DNA of 64,000 nucleotides from Gammaproteobacteria bacterium (GTDB lineage Bacteria > Pseudomonadota > Gammaproteobacteria > SZUA-152), in contig JAOUJW010000024.1 of assembly GCA_029882975.1 (NCBI GenBank), positions 18,847-82,846 on the forward strand, given 5' to 3'. A program made the position numbers and the translations under genes. The stretch's first letter is position 1; the number at the start of each line of letters is the position of its first letter. Below the pieces are notes generated by a model that saw only the letters and a list, made by a program, of their open reading frames with translations, ran no database searches and was not told where the DNA came from. Shown one piece after another: positions 18,641 to 28,127 of the stretch.

Positions 18641-18715
18641 TGGCTGGGGTGCCAGGATTCGAACCTGGGAATGCAGGGATCAAAACCCTGTGCCTTACCG
18701 CTTGGCGACACCCCA
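18641..18715 (-). tRNA. tRNA-Gln (TTG)
   Basis: The 75-nt gene with encoded CCA folds into a cloverleaf. The anticodon stem-loop CAGGG-TTTTGAT-CCCTG carries TTG, and the T arm has GGTTCGAATCC. It starts only 15 bases after the ispE stop codon, so it is probably processed from the lolB-ispE-prs transcript, a conserved arrangement in Gammaproteobacteria. Confidence 0.95.
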
Positions 18716-18730
18716 ATAAAAGTGTAAAAC

Positions 18731-19630
18731 TCAAAATTTGCCGAACATTTTCCTGCATTTGGTCTGCAGTGGCGAAACGTTTAAAGCCTTTGCCTTAAAT
18801 CCGCTCCCCTTAACACCACACCATTGTGTTGGCATTTGTTCGAGCACTTGTTGTGCCCGCTCCTCGCTCGGAACCGCAACAAATACGCTACTGCCGGTAC
18901 CGCTCATTTTTGCGGAATCGGTTCCAAGCACCGTATTGAGCCAATCTAATGCCGCAGCAACTGCAGGGAATTTTCTCCGTACCAGTGGCTCGAAAACATT
19001 TCCCCCGGCTCCGCCAAGGTAGTCGCGTATTGTGATGGCTTGCGAATCTCGTGTCAATTCCGAGTCTGTAAAAAGTTCGGCTGTAGGCACAGAAACCCCT
19101 GGGCTGATCACCACAAGCCAAGGCTCCTCCAGGGTCACTTCAGTGAGCTTTTCTCCCACTCCTTCCGCCCAAGCAGCATGCGCCCGAACAAACACGGGCA
19201 CATCGGCACCCAGCGACAAACCTATATCCGCCAAAGTATCAATGCTGTAGTTCAAGCCCCATAATTGATTCAAGGCCACTAGCACAGTGGCTGCATCGGA
19301 ACTTCCACCGCCCAGACCACCACCCATGGGAATGTGTTTTTCGACTTGAATATCCACCCCGAAATCGGAGGACGCAACCTGCTGTAGACGGCCGGCAGCC
19401 TTGACGACCAGATCGTCTTGGACTGCAACGCCCTCAATTTCACTGAGCCGGTTAATCACGCCATCGTCACGAACGTGAAATTGCAATGTATCGCCAAAAT
19501 CGAGAAACTGAAACAGGGATTGCAGCTCATGATAACCGTCCGGCCTGCGCCCTGTAATGTGCAAAAACCAGTTGACCTTTGCAGGCGCCGGCCACATCGA
19601 CACCTCATTAATGCATTGCAGCAGACTCAC
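18731..19630 (-). CDS. ispE: 4-diphosphocytidyl-2-C-methyl-D-erythritol kinase
   Basis: IspE phosphorylates CDP-methylerythritol in the MEP isoprenoid pathway. The protein has PAPAKVNWFLHITGRRPDGYH at the N-terminus and the GHMP-kinase ATP loop PMGGGLGGGSSDAA. The GTG start at 19630 overlaps the lolB stop as GTGA; an ATG 11 codons further in (19597) also fits the family N-terminus, so the start is not settled. Length is 299 or 288 residues, both normal. Confidence 0.95.
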   Translation of the reverse strand: MSLLQCINEVSMWPAPAKVNWFLHITGRRPDGYHELQSLFQFLDFGDTLQFHVRDDGVINRLSEIEGVAVQDDLVVKAAGRLQQVASSDFGVDIQVEKHIPMGGGLGGGSSDAATVLVALNQLWGLNYSIDTLADIGLSLGADVPVFVRAHAAWAEGVGEKLTEVTLEEPWLVVISPGVSVPTAELFTDSELTRDSQAITIRDYLGGAGGNVFEPLVRRKFPAVAAALDWLNTVLGTDSAKMSGTGSSVFVAVPSEERAQQVLEQMPTQWCGVKGSGFKAKALNVSPLQTKCRKMFGKF

Positions 19631-20235
19631 GCTTCAAGATTCCAGTGATCCACCACAACGATAATTTTCAACTTACCGTTTTTCAGTATCAGTTTACGCG
19701 GCATGGGAATAGTCCGAGTATCGGTATAGGACTTGTATTGTATCTGCCAATCGCCCTGTTGTAACAGTGAAACGCGACCCGAATCATCAAGCTCCACGGC
19801 CTTAACTCGTCCGGCCATTGGGATGCCACGCAGCCAATATTGCAGACCCGACATGGGAATCTGCCAACCGGTAAAATCATACAGTAAAGTTTGCGGGTTA
19901 TCCGCATAGGACACATGTCCATCGGCCAGGCGCATTTCCACCCCAAACTGCGGGTTGCTTTTCAACTGCATGGCGCCCTGCCCCAGGGGGGCGTTGATAT
20001 TGATCAGATAGTCTTCCGCACCTTGTTGCCAGCGCATTTGCCCCGACCAAGCTTGGGTTTCATACCGTACAGAAAGTCTCGCGCTAACAGACCATTGGGG
20101 AATCTGTTCCAGGTGTTGTTGCCGTGCCGACAGTTGCGGCAGGGATTGAACGTCTACAGAAGAAGATGAAGTTGAACCGGAAAGAGTGGCGCATCCACTG
20201 AGCAGGGATGCGCACAACAATAAAACGAATCTCAC
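19627..20235 (-). CDS. lolB: Outer-membrane lipoprotein receptor LolB
   Basis: LolB accepts lipoproteins from LolA and inserts them in the outer membrane. The 202-residue product has a lipoprotein signal with lipobox LLSGC (Cys15) and the family segments WSGQMRWQQ and YDFTGWQIPMSGLQYWLRG. The start is a GTG that overlaps the TPR-protein stop by 4 bases. The gene is separate from the Lol-like operon at 5.6-10.9 kb, which supports that operon being a specialised system and not the housekeeping Lol pathway. Confidence 0.93.
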   Translation of the reverse strand: MRFVLLLCASLLSGCATLSGSTSSSSVDVQSLPQLSARQQHLEQIPQWSVSARLSVRYETQAWSGQMRWQQGAEDYLININAPLGQGAMQLKSNPQFGVEMRLADGHVSYADNPQTLLYDFTGWQIPMSGLQYWLRGIPMAGRVKAVELDDSGRVSLLQQGDWQIQYKSYTDTRTIPMPRKLILKNGKLKIIVVVDHWNLEA

Positions 20236-22007
20236 AAACCAAATCGCTTCATGACACTGCGCAAAGCCTCATGATCGGGATTGGTCTTGAGAGAATTTTC
20301 CCAAGTTTCCAGAGCCTGACTCTTATTACCCATAACCCACAGAACCTCACCCAAATGAGCGGCAATTTCCGGATCTTGGGTTAGTTCATTAGCTCGTTGC
20401 AAATGACTCAATGCAGTTTTGTAATTGCCCATTTGATATTGCACCCAACCCATGCTGTCAATCACAGCAGCATCATTGGGCTGCAACTCAAATGCCCGCT
20501 TGATATAGGTCAACGCTTCCTCATAACGACTGGTTCGATCCGCCAGCGTGTATCCCAGCGCATTCAGAACTTGAGCATTTTCGGGCTCTTCTTTCAAAAT
20601 CTCTAACAAATCACTTTCAACCAGCGCCAATTCTCCCAGCTTCTCTGCAATCAAGGCTCGAGCATAGCGGACGCTGGATTCTTTCGGGAACTTGGTCAAG
20701 ATATCAGAGTAAAACTGCTTGGCTTCCGGATACTTTTTAGTTTCCCGCAGCAAATCGCCTTCTACCAGGAATAACTGAATTTGTTGTTTTTCACTCTCAA
20801 CACGCACAGTGCCGATGTGGTTCCTGGCGGATGCATAGTCTTGTTGTTTGCTCATCAGAGAAATAACTCTCAATTGCGCATTGAAATAGTATTCCCCATG
20901 CCGAACACCCAGATAATAGTTGATGGCGTCTTTATAATCGTTTAATTGCTCTGCAGCCTGCCCCAAATAAAAACTGGTTTCCGCTCGGTGCAATCCCAAC
21001 TCACGCACTTTCAACAAATGCTCGCTAGCCAGTTTGGGCTTTTTCAGCTGCACCGCCAGTACACCGCTAAAATAGTTTGCATCGGCATGTTTGGGATGCA
21101 GTTCGGACAGTCGAATGAACTGCGCCAAGGCAGCGTCATACTTTCGCGCCTCAAACAACATACGAGCATAGGACATGCGTACGTCAGCATTCTTTTCCAA
21201 ATCCCCATCCAGAGAGGTTTTCAGAAAGCTCAATGCCGTATCACCTTCCCCTTGTAAAGCCAGTACTCTGGCTCGAAGGATAACCGCCTTATCCCAGTTG
21301 GCTTTCAATTTCAGAACCTGGTCCAAGGTGGTTAAGGCCAAATCGAAGTTGACATGACGCATGGCCAGATGGGCATAGGCAAACAAGGCTTCGTAATTAT
21401 CGCGATAGTCTTCCACAACCTTTTCCATGACAGTGATAGCCAGGGACCGATCGGGTTCCCGCGACAAGCGAGAGACAATGGCGCTAAACCCGCGTGCCGT
21501 ATCGTCTATGTGTTGTAACATTTTTTGATATTGCTCCACTGCTTCGGCTGCTCTGCCAATTTTGAGTAAAGCTCCCGCATAGGTAGCAAAAGACTGAGGA
21601 TTCTCCGCATCCAACTCTACCCATAAGCGGGCGGCGGACAACATTTTGCTCACATCCTGAGAGTAGCTTGCCACCTGGGCAGCCCGTTCGGCTACTTTGG
21701 GATCTTTAGTTTCGGTAGCAACATCCAGATAATTACGAACGGCCACATCCAGATGACCTCGCTGCGCGGAAATCTCCGCCAACAGCAGTCGGTATAGATG
21801 TTGAGGTGCAATTCTGGTTTCAAGTTTAGGTAGTAAAGCCGGCTCGAACTGCATGTCGTCCACTTTCGCTTCACTGGTAATCAAATCCTTTTGATTCAAT
21901 TGAGCTACATCTTGGTCTTGCCCCGTATCCGGTTGCCGCGCCATGGCGCCACATCCAGTCAAAACCGAAATATTGATTAAAAGGATTAGATTTCGACTTA
22001 ATTTCAT
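20232..22007 (-). CDS. TPR-repeat lipoprotein
   Basis: The ATG at 22005-22007 (AGGAGT upstream) gives 591 residues with a lipobox VLTGC (about Cys19). The remainder is a long series of tetratricopeptide repeats, with recognisable units such as ALGYTLADRTSRYEEALTYI and SMGWVQYQMGNYKTALSHL near the C-terminus. This is the tetratricopeptide protein commonly encoded upstream of lolB in Gammaproteobacteria; a role as an envelope scaffold is plausible but unproven. It is the first gene of the minus-strand series through lolB, ispE and prs. Confidence 0.9.
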   Translation of the reverse strand: MKLSRNLILLINISVLTGCGAMARQPDTGQDQDVAQLNQKDLITSEAKVDDMQFEPALLPKLETRIAPQHLYRLLLAEISAQRGHLDVAVRNYLDVATETKDPKVAERAAQVASYSQDVSKMLSAARLWVELDAENPQSFATYAGALLKIGRAAEAVEQYQKMLQHIDDTARGFSAIVSRLSREPDRSLAITVMEKVVEDYRDNYEALFAYAHLAMRHVNFDLALTTLDQVLKLKANWDKAVILRARVLALQGEGDTALSFLKTSLDGDLEKNADVRMSYARMLFEARKYDAALAQFIRLSELHPKHADANYFSGVLAVQLKKPKLASEHLLKVRELGLHRAETSFYLGQAAEQLNDYKDAINYYLGVRHGEYYFNAQLRVISLMSKQQDYASARNHIGTVRVESEKQQIQLFLVEGDLLRETKKYPEAKQFYSDILTKFPKESSVRYARALIAEKLGELALVESDLLEILKEEPENAQVLNALGYTLADRTSRYEEALTYIKRAFELQPNDAAVIDSMGWVQYQMGNYKTALSHLQRANELTQDPEIAAHLGEVLWVMGNKSQALETWENSLKTNPDHEALRSVMKRFGL

Positions 22008-22152
22008 CTTGTACTCCTGCCCCCCTACCATTTTTTTATCTACTACAAATTGGATGCCAAAACCGGAGGGTATTTTTCATTAGTGCTTAGAGCTTCTTTT
22101 ATACTACATTCTTTCCCCACTTGTAATAACTATTTGGTGTTTTCTATTGTAC

Positions 22153-22168
22153 ATATTACATGTAATAT
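22153..22168. promoter_or_regulatory. 16-bp perfect palindrome in the TPR-hemA divergent spacer
   Basis: ATATTACATGTAATAT is a perfect palindrome in the 439-base spacer (22008-22446) between the divergent TPR-lipoprotein and hemA genes. It could be an operator for a dimeric regulator. Chance occurrence is possible because the spacer is AT-rich. Confidence 0.35.
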
Positions 22169-22217
22169 AGGCGCCAATCGTCGGGTATTCTGGTACTTTT
22201 TGTTAAATTTCGCCCCC

Positions 22218-22237
22218 TTACGTAGGAATATACGTAA
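22218..22237. promoter_or_regulatory. Inverted repeat TTACGTA-N6-TACGTAA upstream of hemA
   Basis: Two perfect 7-base arms flank GGAATA, about 210 bases before the hemA ATG. The symmetry and spacing suit a dimeric regulator. No other signal in the spacer could be identified with confidence. Confidence 0.4.
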
Positions 22238-22446
22238 TTAGGATGAAATTTACTAAGTAGACTATAAAATAACCACTATATTTTTAGTGTAATTGCTAAA
22301 AATTGTGCGATTTGGGCGTTCGAAAAGCAACTTCTGGTTACATTTTCCTTTAAAATGCCCGATAGTCACAAACAGATTGCATTAGCAACAAACCAGAACC
22401 CGGAATTATCATTTCGATCATTTTAGAGTTAGAGATATAGTCAGCA

Positions 22447-23706
22447 ATGTCGATTTTAGCATTTGGGATCAACCACAAAACCGCGCCTGTCGCTATTCGC
22501 GAAAAAGTGGCTTTTGATCCGGGTCAAGTTGTTGACGCCCTCAAAGATCTGGTATCCCGACCGCATATCCAGGAAGCCGCTATTGTATCCACCTGCAATC
22601 GTACCGAATTATATTGCGGCATGGACCAGCAAAACCATGACCTGATCACCCGCTGGCTCAGCGACTACCATAACCTGGGCGAAAACGACATCAACCCCTA
22701 CATTTACGCGCACCCGGACCAGCTTGCCGTTCGGCATGCGTTGAGAGTTGCCAGCGGCCTGGACTCACTGGTATTGGGCGAACCCCAAATTCTGGGCCAA
22801 ATGAAAGATGCCTACAGCACCGCATCCGATGCCGGAACTTTAGGCAGCCTGTTGGACCGTCTGTTTCAGCACACTTTTTCTGTTGCTAAGCAAGTGCGAA
22901 CCGATACCGCTATCGGCGCCAGTCCGGTATCTGTCGCCTTTGCTGCAGTCAACCTGTCCAAACAAATTTTCAGCAATTTCCAGGATCATACCGCCCTGCT
23001 TATCGGTGCCGGCGAAACCATAGAACTCACCGCCCGGCATCTGCACGAGAGCGGCATAGGACGTATGATTATTGCCAATCGGACGGTGGAAAAAGCCCGC
23101 TCGGTTGCAGCCGAATTTAATGCTTATGCCATTTCATTGCCGGAAATTCCCAGTCACTTGGCTGAAGCGGACATGATTATTTCCTCTACCGCCAGTCCTC
23201 TACCTATTTTGGGCAAAGGCAGTGTGGAAAGCGCCCTGAAAATACGCAAACACCGCCCCATGCTCATGGTGGATATTGCGGTTCCCCGGGATATTGAAGC
23301 CGAAGTGGGTAATTTGGACGATGTATTTTTGTACACCGTGGATGACCTCCAGGAAATCATTCAGGAAGGACTCAAATCCCGGCAAGAAGCGGCCGCCCAA
23401 GCTGAGGAAATCATCGACACCCAAGTATCCCATTTTATGAACTGGATCCAATCTTTGGAGTCTGTCAGCACTATTCGCGCAGTGCGGGATCAAGCAGAGA
23501 TCAAGCGTGACCAGGAATTGCAGCGAGCTTTACAATTGATTCAATCCGGTAAAGACCCGGCACAAGTAATGGAACAACTGGCTAATCGCTTAACCAATAA
23601 GCTGATCCACGAACCCAGCACGCAATTAAAACAGGCAGGTTATGATGGCCGTTTTGAGTTGCTGAAAGCGGCTCAGGAACTGTTCAATCTACGCAACTCC
23701 GACTAG
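22447..23706 (+). CDS. hemA: Glutamyl-tRNA reductase
   Basis: HemA reduces glutamyl-tRNA(Glu) to glutamate-1-semialdehyde, the first committed step of C5-pathway tetrapyrrole synthesis. The 419-residue protein has [18 protein letters not shown], the catalytic Cys50 in STCNRTELY, the NADPH-binding [11 protein letters not shown] and a C-terminal dimerisation helix. Downstream prfA follows after 47 bases, as is common in Gammaproteobacteria. Confidence 0.97.
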   Translation: MSILAFGINHKTAPVAIREKVAFDPGQVVDALKDLVSRPHIQEAAIVSTCNRTELYCGMDQQNHDLITRWLSDYHNLGENDINPYIYAHPDQLAVRHALRVASGLDSLVLGEPQILGQMKDAYSTASDAGTLGSLLDRLFQHTFSVAKQVRTDTAIGASPVSVAFAAVNLSKQIFSNFQDHTALLIGAGETIELTARHLHESGIGRMIIANRTVEKARSVAAEFNAYAISLPEIPSHLAEADMIISSTASPLPILGKGSVESALKIRKHRPMLMVDIAVPRDIEAEVGNLDDVFLYTVDDLQEIIQEGLKSRQEAAAQAEEIIDTQVSHFMNWIQSLESVSTIRAVRDQAEIKRDQELQRALQLIQSGKDPAQVMEQLANRLTNKLIHEPSTQLKQAGYDGRFELLKAAQELFNLRNSD

Positions 23707-23753
23707 AATACCGCCTCGATGCACCCGCATCTCGGAACCCAAAGGAAAATAGA

Positions 23754-24842
23754 GTGAAAGCGTCCATACGCAGCAAGCTGGAAAAGCTTGTTGACCGACT
23801 TGAAGAAATCAATGCCCTGTTGGCAGACCCTGAAACTATTAGCAACCAAAATAAATTTCGGGACCTCTCCAAAGAACATGCGCAAATCGGCCCGGTGGTC
23901 GAGTGTTTTATGCGTTATCAGGAAACCCTGGAAAACATTGAAGAGGCCCAGGGCATGCTCAAGGACAGCGATCCGGAAATGCGTAAGCTGGGTGCGGAAG
24001 AAATAGAACACGGTAAAACCCGCCAAGCGGAACTGGAATTGGAACTGCAAAAACTGCTGCTCCCCCGGGATCCTAACGATGAGCACAATATATTTCTGGA
24101 AATTCGTGCCGGGACCGGCGGCGATGAAGCTGCGTTATTTGCCGGCGATTTGTATCGAATGTATGCCCGTTTTGCTGAAACCAAACGCTGGCAAGTGGAA
24201 ACCATCAATGACAATCCCGGCGAACACGGCGGACACAAGGAACTTATTCTCCGTGTCATTGGCCAGGGCGCCTATTCTCAACTCAAGTTTGAATCCGGCG
24301 GACATCGGGTTCAGCGGGTACCGGAAACCGAGTCTCAGGGCCGCATCCATACATCCGCCTGCACAGTAGCCGTGATGCCGGAAATCCCTGAAGTGGAACT
24401 ACCGGACATCAGTCCGGCCGATTTGAAAGTGGACACCTTTCGAGCCAGCGGCGCCGGCGGTCAACACGTGAATAAAACCGATTCGGCCATCCGCATTACC
24501 CACCTGCCCTCCGGCATTGTGGTGGAGTGTCAGGACGAACGCTCTCAACATAAAAACCGTGCCCGTGCCATGTCGTTGTTACAAGCTCGTATTCATGCGG
24601 TCGAACAGGAAAAACAAGCGGCGCAACAAGCCCAAACCCGTAAATCTCTGGTGGGCTCAGGAGATCGTTCGGAACGTATTCGCACCTATAATTTTCCTCA
24701 GGGACGCGTCACCGACCACCGTATTAACCTCACTCTGTACAAACTGGAAGATCTTATGCACGGTCAGGTGCAAATGCTGATCGACCCTTTGACCGCCGAA
24801 CATCAGGCGCAACTGCTGGCGTCTATGAGCGATGAAAACTGA
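23754..24842 (+). CDS. prfA: Peptide chain release factor 1
   Basis: RF1 (362 residues, GTG start) recognises UAA and UAG. The [10 protein letters not shown] loop carries the GGQ motif that is methylated by the product of the next gene. The codon-recognition tripeptide appears as PET in [15 protein letters not shown], where E. coli has PAT. The end overlaps the prmC start by 11 bases, so the two are translationally coupled. Confidence 0.97.
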   Translation: MKASIRSKLEKLVDRLEEINALLADPETISNQNKFRDLSKEHAQIGPVVECFMRYQETLENIEEAQGMLKDSDPEMRKLGAEEIEHGKTRQAELELELQKLLLPRDPNDEHNIFLEIRAGTGGDEAALFAGDLYRMYARFAETKRWQVETINDNPGEHGGHKELILRVIGQGAYSQLKFESGGHRVQRVPETESQGRIHTSACTVAVMPEIPEVELPDISPADLKVDTFRASGAGGQHVNKTDSAIRITHLPSGIVVECQDERSQHKNRARAMSLLQARIHAVEQEKQAAQQAQTRKSLVGSGDRSERIRTYNFPQGRVTDHRINLTLYKLEDLMHGQVQMLIDPLTAEHQAQLLASMSDEN

Positions 24843-25728
24843 TGACAACAGCAGTTGTATTCGCAGCGCCCCTCCCAGTATAGCCACCGCCTTAAACCAC
24901 GCCGTTGAACAACTGCATCAAACCAGCGCCCGCCTGGAGGCGGAGATTTTGCTGGCTTTTTGCCTGCAGCAAAGTCGAACGTATTTAAGAACCTGGCCGG
25001 AACGACGGCTGGAGCCGCAACAATGGCAACAGTACCAGGGACTGATTCAACAGCGACACGAAGGTAAACCCATTGCCTATATTGTGGGACGTAAAGAGTT
25101 TTGGTCTATGGATTTACAGGTGTCCGAGGCCACCTTAATTCCAAGACCGGAAACGGAACGACTGGTAGAATTGGCCCTGGATCGTATCCCCAACGACGCC
25201 CACTACACGATTGCTGATCTGGGATGCGGCAGCGGTGCTATTGGCCTGGCCTTGGCCAAGGAACGTTCCGCTTGCCATATTATTGCTACGGATACGTCTG
25301 CCGCCGCACTCAGAATCGCCCAAAGTAATGCCCACAGCTTGGGAATCAAAAATGTTTCTTTTGTACAAGCCCACTGGCTTAACCCATTTGCATCTCGATG
25401 TTTTGACCTGATCGTATCCAACCCCCCCTATATAGCGCCGGACGATCCGCATCTACACAGCGGCGATTTAATTTTCGAACCTCCTACCGCGCTTCGATCC
25501 GACAATCTTGGCTTACAAGATTTGAGCACCATTATCAGACAAGGGGGGAATCACCTAAAACCGGGAGCCTGGCTGTTGCTGGAACACGGTTATAACCAGG
25601 CACGCGATGTCTGCGACTGTTTGACCCAACACGGTTTTCAGGCAATCCAATGTGAACGCGACTACAGCGGCAACGACCGGGTTTGTATGGCGCAGTATTC
25701 CGCTCAAGATTCAGGGAACCCGAAATGA
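24832..25728 (+). CDS. prmC: Release-factor glutamine methyltransferase
   Basis: PrmC methylates the Gln of the release-factor GGQ motif using SAM. The 298-residue protein has the N-terminal helical domain, [12 protein letters not shown], the SAM-binding [14 protein letters not shown] and the catalytic SNPPYIA. Coupling to prfA fits its substrate. Confidence 0.97.
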   Translation: MKTDDNSSCIRSAPPSIATALNHAVEQLHQTSARLEAEILLAFCLQQSRTYLRTWPERRLEPQQWQQYQGLIQQRHEGKPIAYIVGRKEFWSMDLQVSEATLIPRPETERLVELALDRIPNDAHYTIADLGCGSGAIGLALAKERSACHIIATDTSAAALRIAQSNAHSLGIKNVSFVQAHWLNPFASRCFDLIVSNPPYIAPDDPHLHSGDLIFEPPTALRSDNLGLQDLSTIIRQGGNHLKPGAWLLLEHGYNQARDVCDCLTQHGFQAIQCERDYSGNDRVCMAQYSAQDSGNPK

Positions 25729-25814
25729 TGTAGAGAGTATTAACAAGCCCACACTTTTTGATTCCGTCACGTTTCGGGGCTTGATAATTCCTGCCCGGAT
25801 AGTATGCTAAATGT

Positions 25815-26225
25815 ATGGGTATACTGAACGATGAATTGTTAAAAAGAAGGGATATTCCTTTCTGCCCGATACATCCGGACTCGGACCAGGCCAAGTCAGC
25901 GGCAATGTTGCTGCTGGATGTACCCGGAATTACCCAAGTACGCCCTCTCAGTAATCGTCTGCTCCATATTGAATACAATATAAAATATGTCACCTTGCGC
26001 GCCTTGGAAGAAGCTCTTAGGGAAGTGGGCTACCATCTGGACAACAGCCTTTTCAATAAAATTCGCCGGGCACTGATTTATTACTGTGAGGAAACCCAAC
26101 TGGCCAACTTAGGCTATGACCATTCCGATTCCAAATCCACGACAGAAATATTCACCAGTAAATACGCCAACCGGGAGCACGGTTGCCGTGACGAACGACC
26201 GCCTTATTATAGGAATTACAACTAA
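25815..26225 (+). CDS. Small hypothetical protein, possible HMA-like fold
   Basis: The protein has 136 residues with no signal peptide. Residues about 28-75 (AAMLLLDVPGITQVRPLSNR, then a long helix ending in EVGYHL) follow a strand-helix-strand-helix order like heavy-metal-associated ferredoxin folds, but the CxxC metal motif is missing. The C-terminal 60 residues are polar and probably disordered. The gene lies 50 bases ahead of the moeB-like gene on the same strand, so the two may be co-transcribed. No function is assigned. Confidence 0.6.
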   Translation: MGILNDELLKRRDIPFCPIHPDSDQAKSAAMLLLDVPGITQVRPLSNRLLHIEYNIKYVTLRALEEALREVGYHLDNSLFNKIRRALIYYCEETQLANLGYDHSDSKSTTEIFTSKYANREHGCRDERPPYYRNYN

Positions 26226-26275
26226 AAGCTTGATACACTGGGCCGCAAGGATGTAAACCACTTACTCTAATCACT

Positions 26276-27016
26276 ATGAATGACGAACAGCTATTGCGCT
26301 ATGCGCGCCAGATTATGCTGCCGCAACTGGAATTCCAGGGCCAAACCACCTTGCTGGAATCCCGTGTGGCCATTATTGGCATGGGCGGCCTGGGCTCTCC
26401 GGCTGCTATGTATTTGGCCGCCGCCGGTGTAGGACAGTTGGATTTATGCGATTTTGATACGGTGGATTTGAGTAATTTGCAACGGCAGCTACTTCACACC
26501 AGCGAACGCCTGGGTGAACCCAAAACCCAGTCCGCCGCAAAAACTCTCAAGGCTTTGAATCCTGAGGTTAAACTGCATTTACACGGACACAAACTCAGCC
26601 CGGAGGAATTACACGACCTCATTACCCAGGTGGATGCTGTTGTGGATGCCAGCGACAATTTTGAAACCCGTTTTCTGCTGAATCGCCTATGCGTACAAAC
26701 CCGGACTGCCCTAATCTCCGGTGCGGCTATTCGGATGGAGGGACAGGTAACTGTATTTCGAAATGATGGTGAAGGCCCTTGCTATCGTTGTCTGTACAAA
26801 GTAGAAGATGCCGAACTAGAACAACGCTGCAGCGAAACAGGCGTTTTAGCGCCGCTAACCGGAATTATTGGCAGCATCCAAGCCACTGAAACCATTAAAG
26901 TATTACTAAATATGGGCCAAGACCTAAACGGTCGTTTATTAGTATTGGACGCGTTCACCATGGAATGGCGTAGCATTAAACTTCGTAAAGACCCCGCCTG
27001 CCCGGTCTGCAAATAA
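26276..27016 (+). CDS. moeB: MoeB/ThiF-family adenylyltransferase
   Basis: The 246-residue enzyme adenylates the C-terminal Gly of a small sulfur-carrier protein (MoaD or ThiS). It has the nucleotide loop IIGMGGLGSPAAMYL, DLSNLQRQLLH, DASDNFETRFLLN and zinc ligands in CYRCLY and CPVC. Length and the absence of a rhodanese domain fit MoeB. Neither moaD nor thiS is in the window, so which partner it serves is not determined here. Confidence 0.88.
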   Translation: MNDEQLLRYARQIMLPQLEFQGQTTLLESRVAIIGMGGLGSPAAMYLAAAGVGQLDLCDFDTVDLSNLQRQLLHTSERLGEPKTQSAAKTLKALNPEVKLHLHGHKLSPEELHDLITQVDAVVDASDNFETRFLLNRLCVQTRTALISGAAIRMEGQVTVFRNDGEGPCYRCLYKVEDAELEQRCSETGVLAPLTGIIGSIQATETIKVLLNMGQDLNGRLLVLDAFTMEWRSIKLRKDPACPVCK

Positions 27017-27204
27017 AACGTCGAACCTCCAATCGACTACTGTTTACCGCTTTTTCCAAGAATTTTGTCTTCAAAAAAATATTGTACATTTCAATAACAT
27101 AGGATTAAAGGTTTCGCAAATGTGGACCGATAATTCCGTTTATAACACCATCATTCAAACACCGCAGTATCAAATAAAATCATTACTGTTAAGGGCACAC
27201 TAGG

Positions 27205-28092
27205 ATGAAAACCAGGTATTCCTACGTTATCAGTATTATTACTATCTGTGCAGTCTTACTGTTCACCGGCAGCGCCAATAGCAATACTGATAAAACCCCA
27301 TTAATGGGGGCCGGAGCACATTTTGCGTGGATCGTGTTTGATGCGTTAAAACCTGAACTGGAAAAGGCCACTGGCCGAGACATTATTCTCTTTGGCGAAA
27401 ACTCCATGCTGGGAGTCGGTTGTAATGCAGGCATTAAGGCAGCCAAACAAAATAGCCCTACCCGGGAAACCTTTGGTTTCGTCTGCTGCCCCTTATCCCC
27501 CGAGGAAATCAGCAAAAATAATCTCAAAGTGTATCCCCTGGCATACGAACCTATTCTGATTTTAACCAACTCCAATAATCCGGTTAAGAACATCACCAAA
27601 AAACAGGTACAAGCCGTATTTCGGGGCGACATTATCAATTGGAAACAAATCGGTGGCTCGGATACCCCGATTGTTGTGGTCACCCGGTTACATTGCAAAG
27701 ATCGCCCCGGTCATTGGAAAACCATACTCCCTGATGCCGATCAATTCCGCCAGGAACGTCTCAATGTGAAAAGCGCTGCCGCCATGGTTCAAAGGGTCAG
27801 CGATTTTAAAAGCGCTATCGGCCACACCGGTTCCACCTGGAAATTTAAGAAAAGCGACAAAATAAAGGTTCTCACTGTGGACGGGATCGCTCCCACCGCC
27901 GAGAATCTGCGTAATGGAAAATATCCGTTTTTTCGTCGTTTGTCTGCGGTTACAGATGCCAAACCATCACCGGATGTAGTAAAGCTGATAAAAAGCGCCC
28001 AGACCGGTGCGGCATTCAAACAGGTTGCCAAACAATACAATTTACTACCGTTTAATAAAGCTCCGGCAGGGCTGGTAGCTCTGGACCCGTAG
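27205..28092 (+). CDS. PstS-like periplasmic substrate-binding protein without transporter genes
   Basis: A signal peptide (about residues 1-27) is followed by a PBP-like domain of the phosphate-binding (PstS) superfamily in a 295-residue protein. VFRGDIINWKQIGGSDTPI and VVVTRLHCKDRPGHW match the hinge region of this group. Two cysteines sit in GFVCCPL. There is no permease or ATPase nearby. It lies 35 bases upstream of a diguanylate cyclase with a periplasmic domain, so a sensory role for the binding protein is more likely than transport. Confidence 0.75.
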   Translation: MKTRYSYVISIITICAVLLFTGSANSNTDKTPLMGAGAHFAWIVFDALKPELEKATGRDIILFGENSMLGVGCNAGIKAAKQNSPTRETFGFVCCPLSPEEISKNNLKVYPLAYEPILILTNSNNPVKNITKKQVQAVFRGDIINWKQIGGSDTPIVVVTRLHCKDRPGHWKTILPDADQFRQERLNVKSAAAMVQRVSDFKSAIGHTGSTWKFKKSDKIKVLTVDGIAPTAENLRNGKYPFFRRLSAVTDAKPSPDVVKLIKSAQTGAAFKQVAKQYNLLPFNKAPAGLVALDP

Positions 28093-28127
28093 GAAAATCC
28101 AGGGTCGCTGAGAACCCGTTTAAAGGT

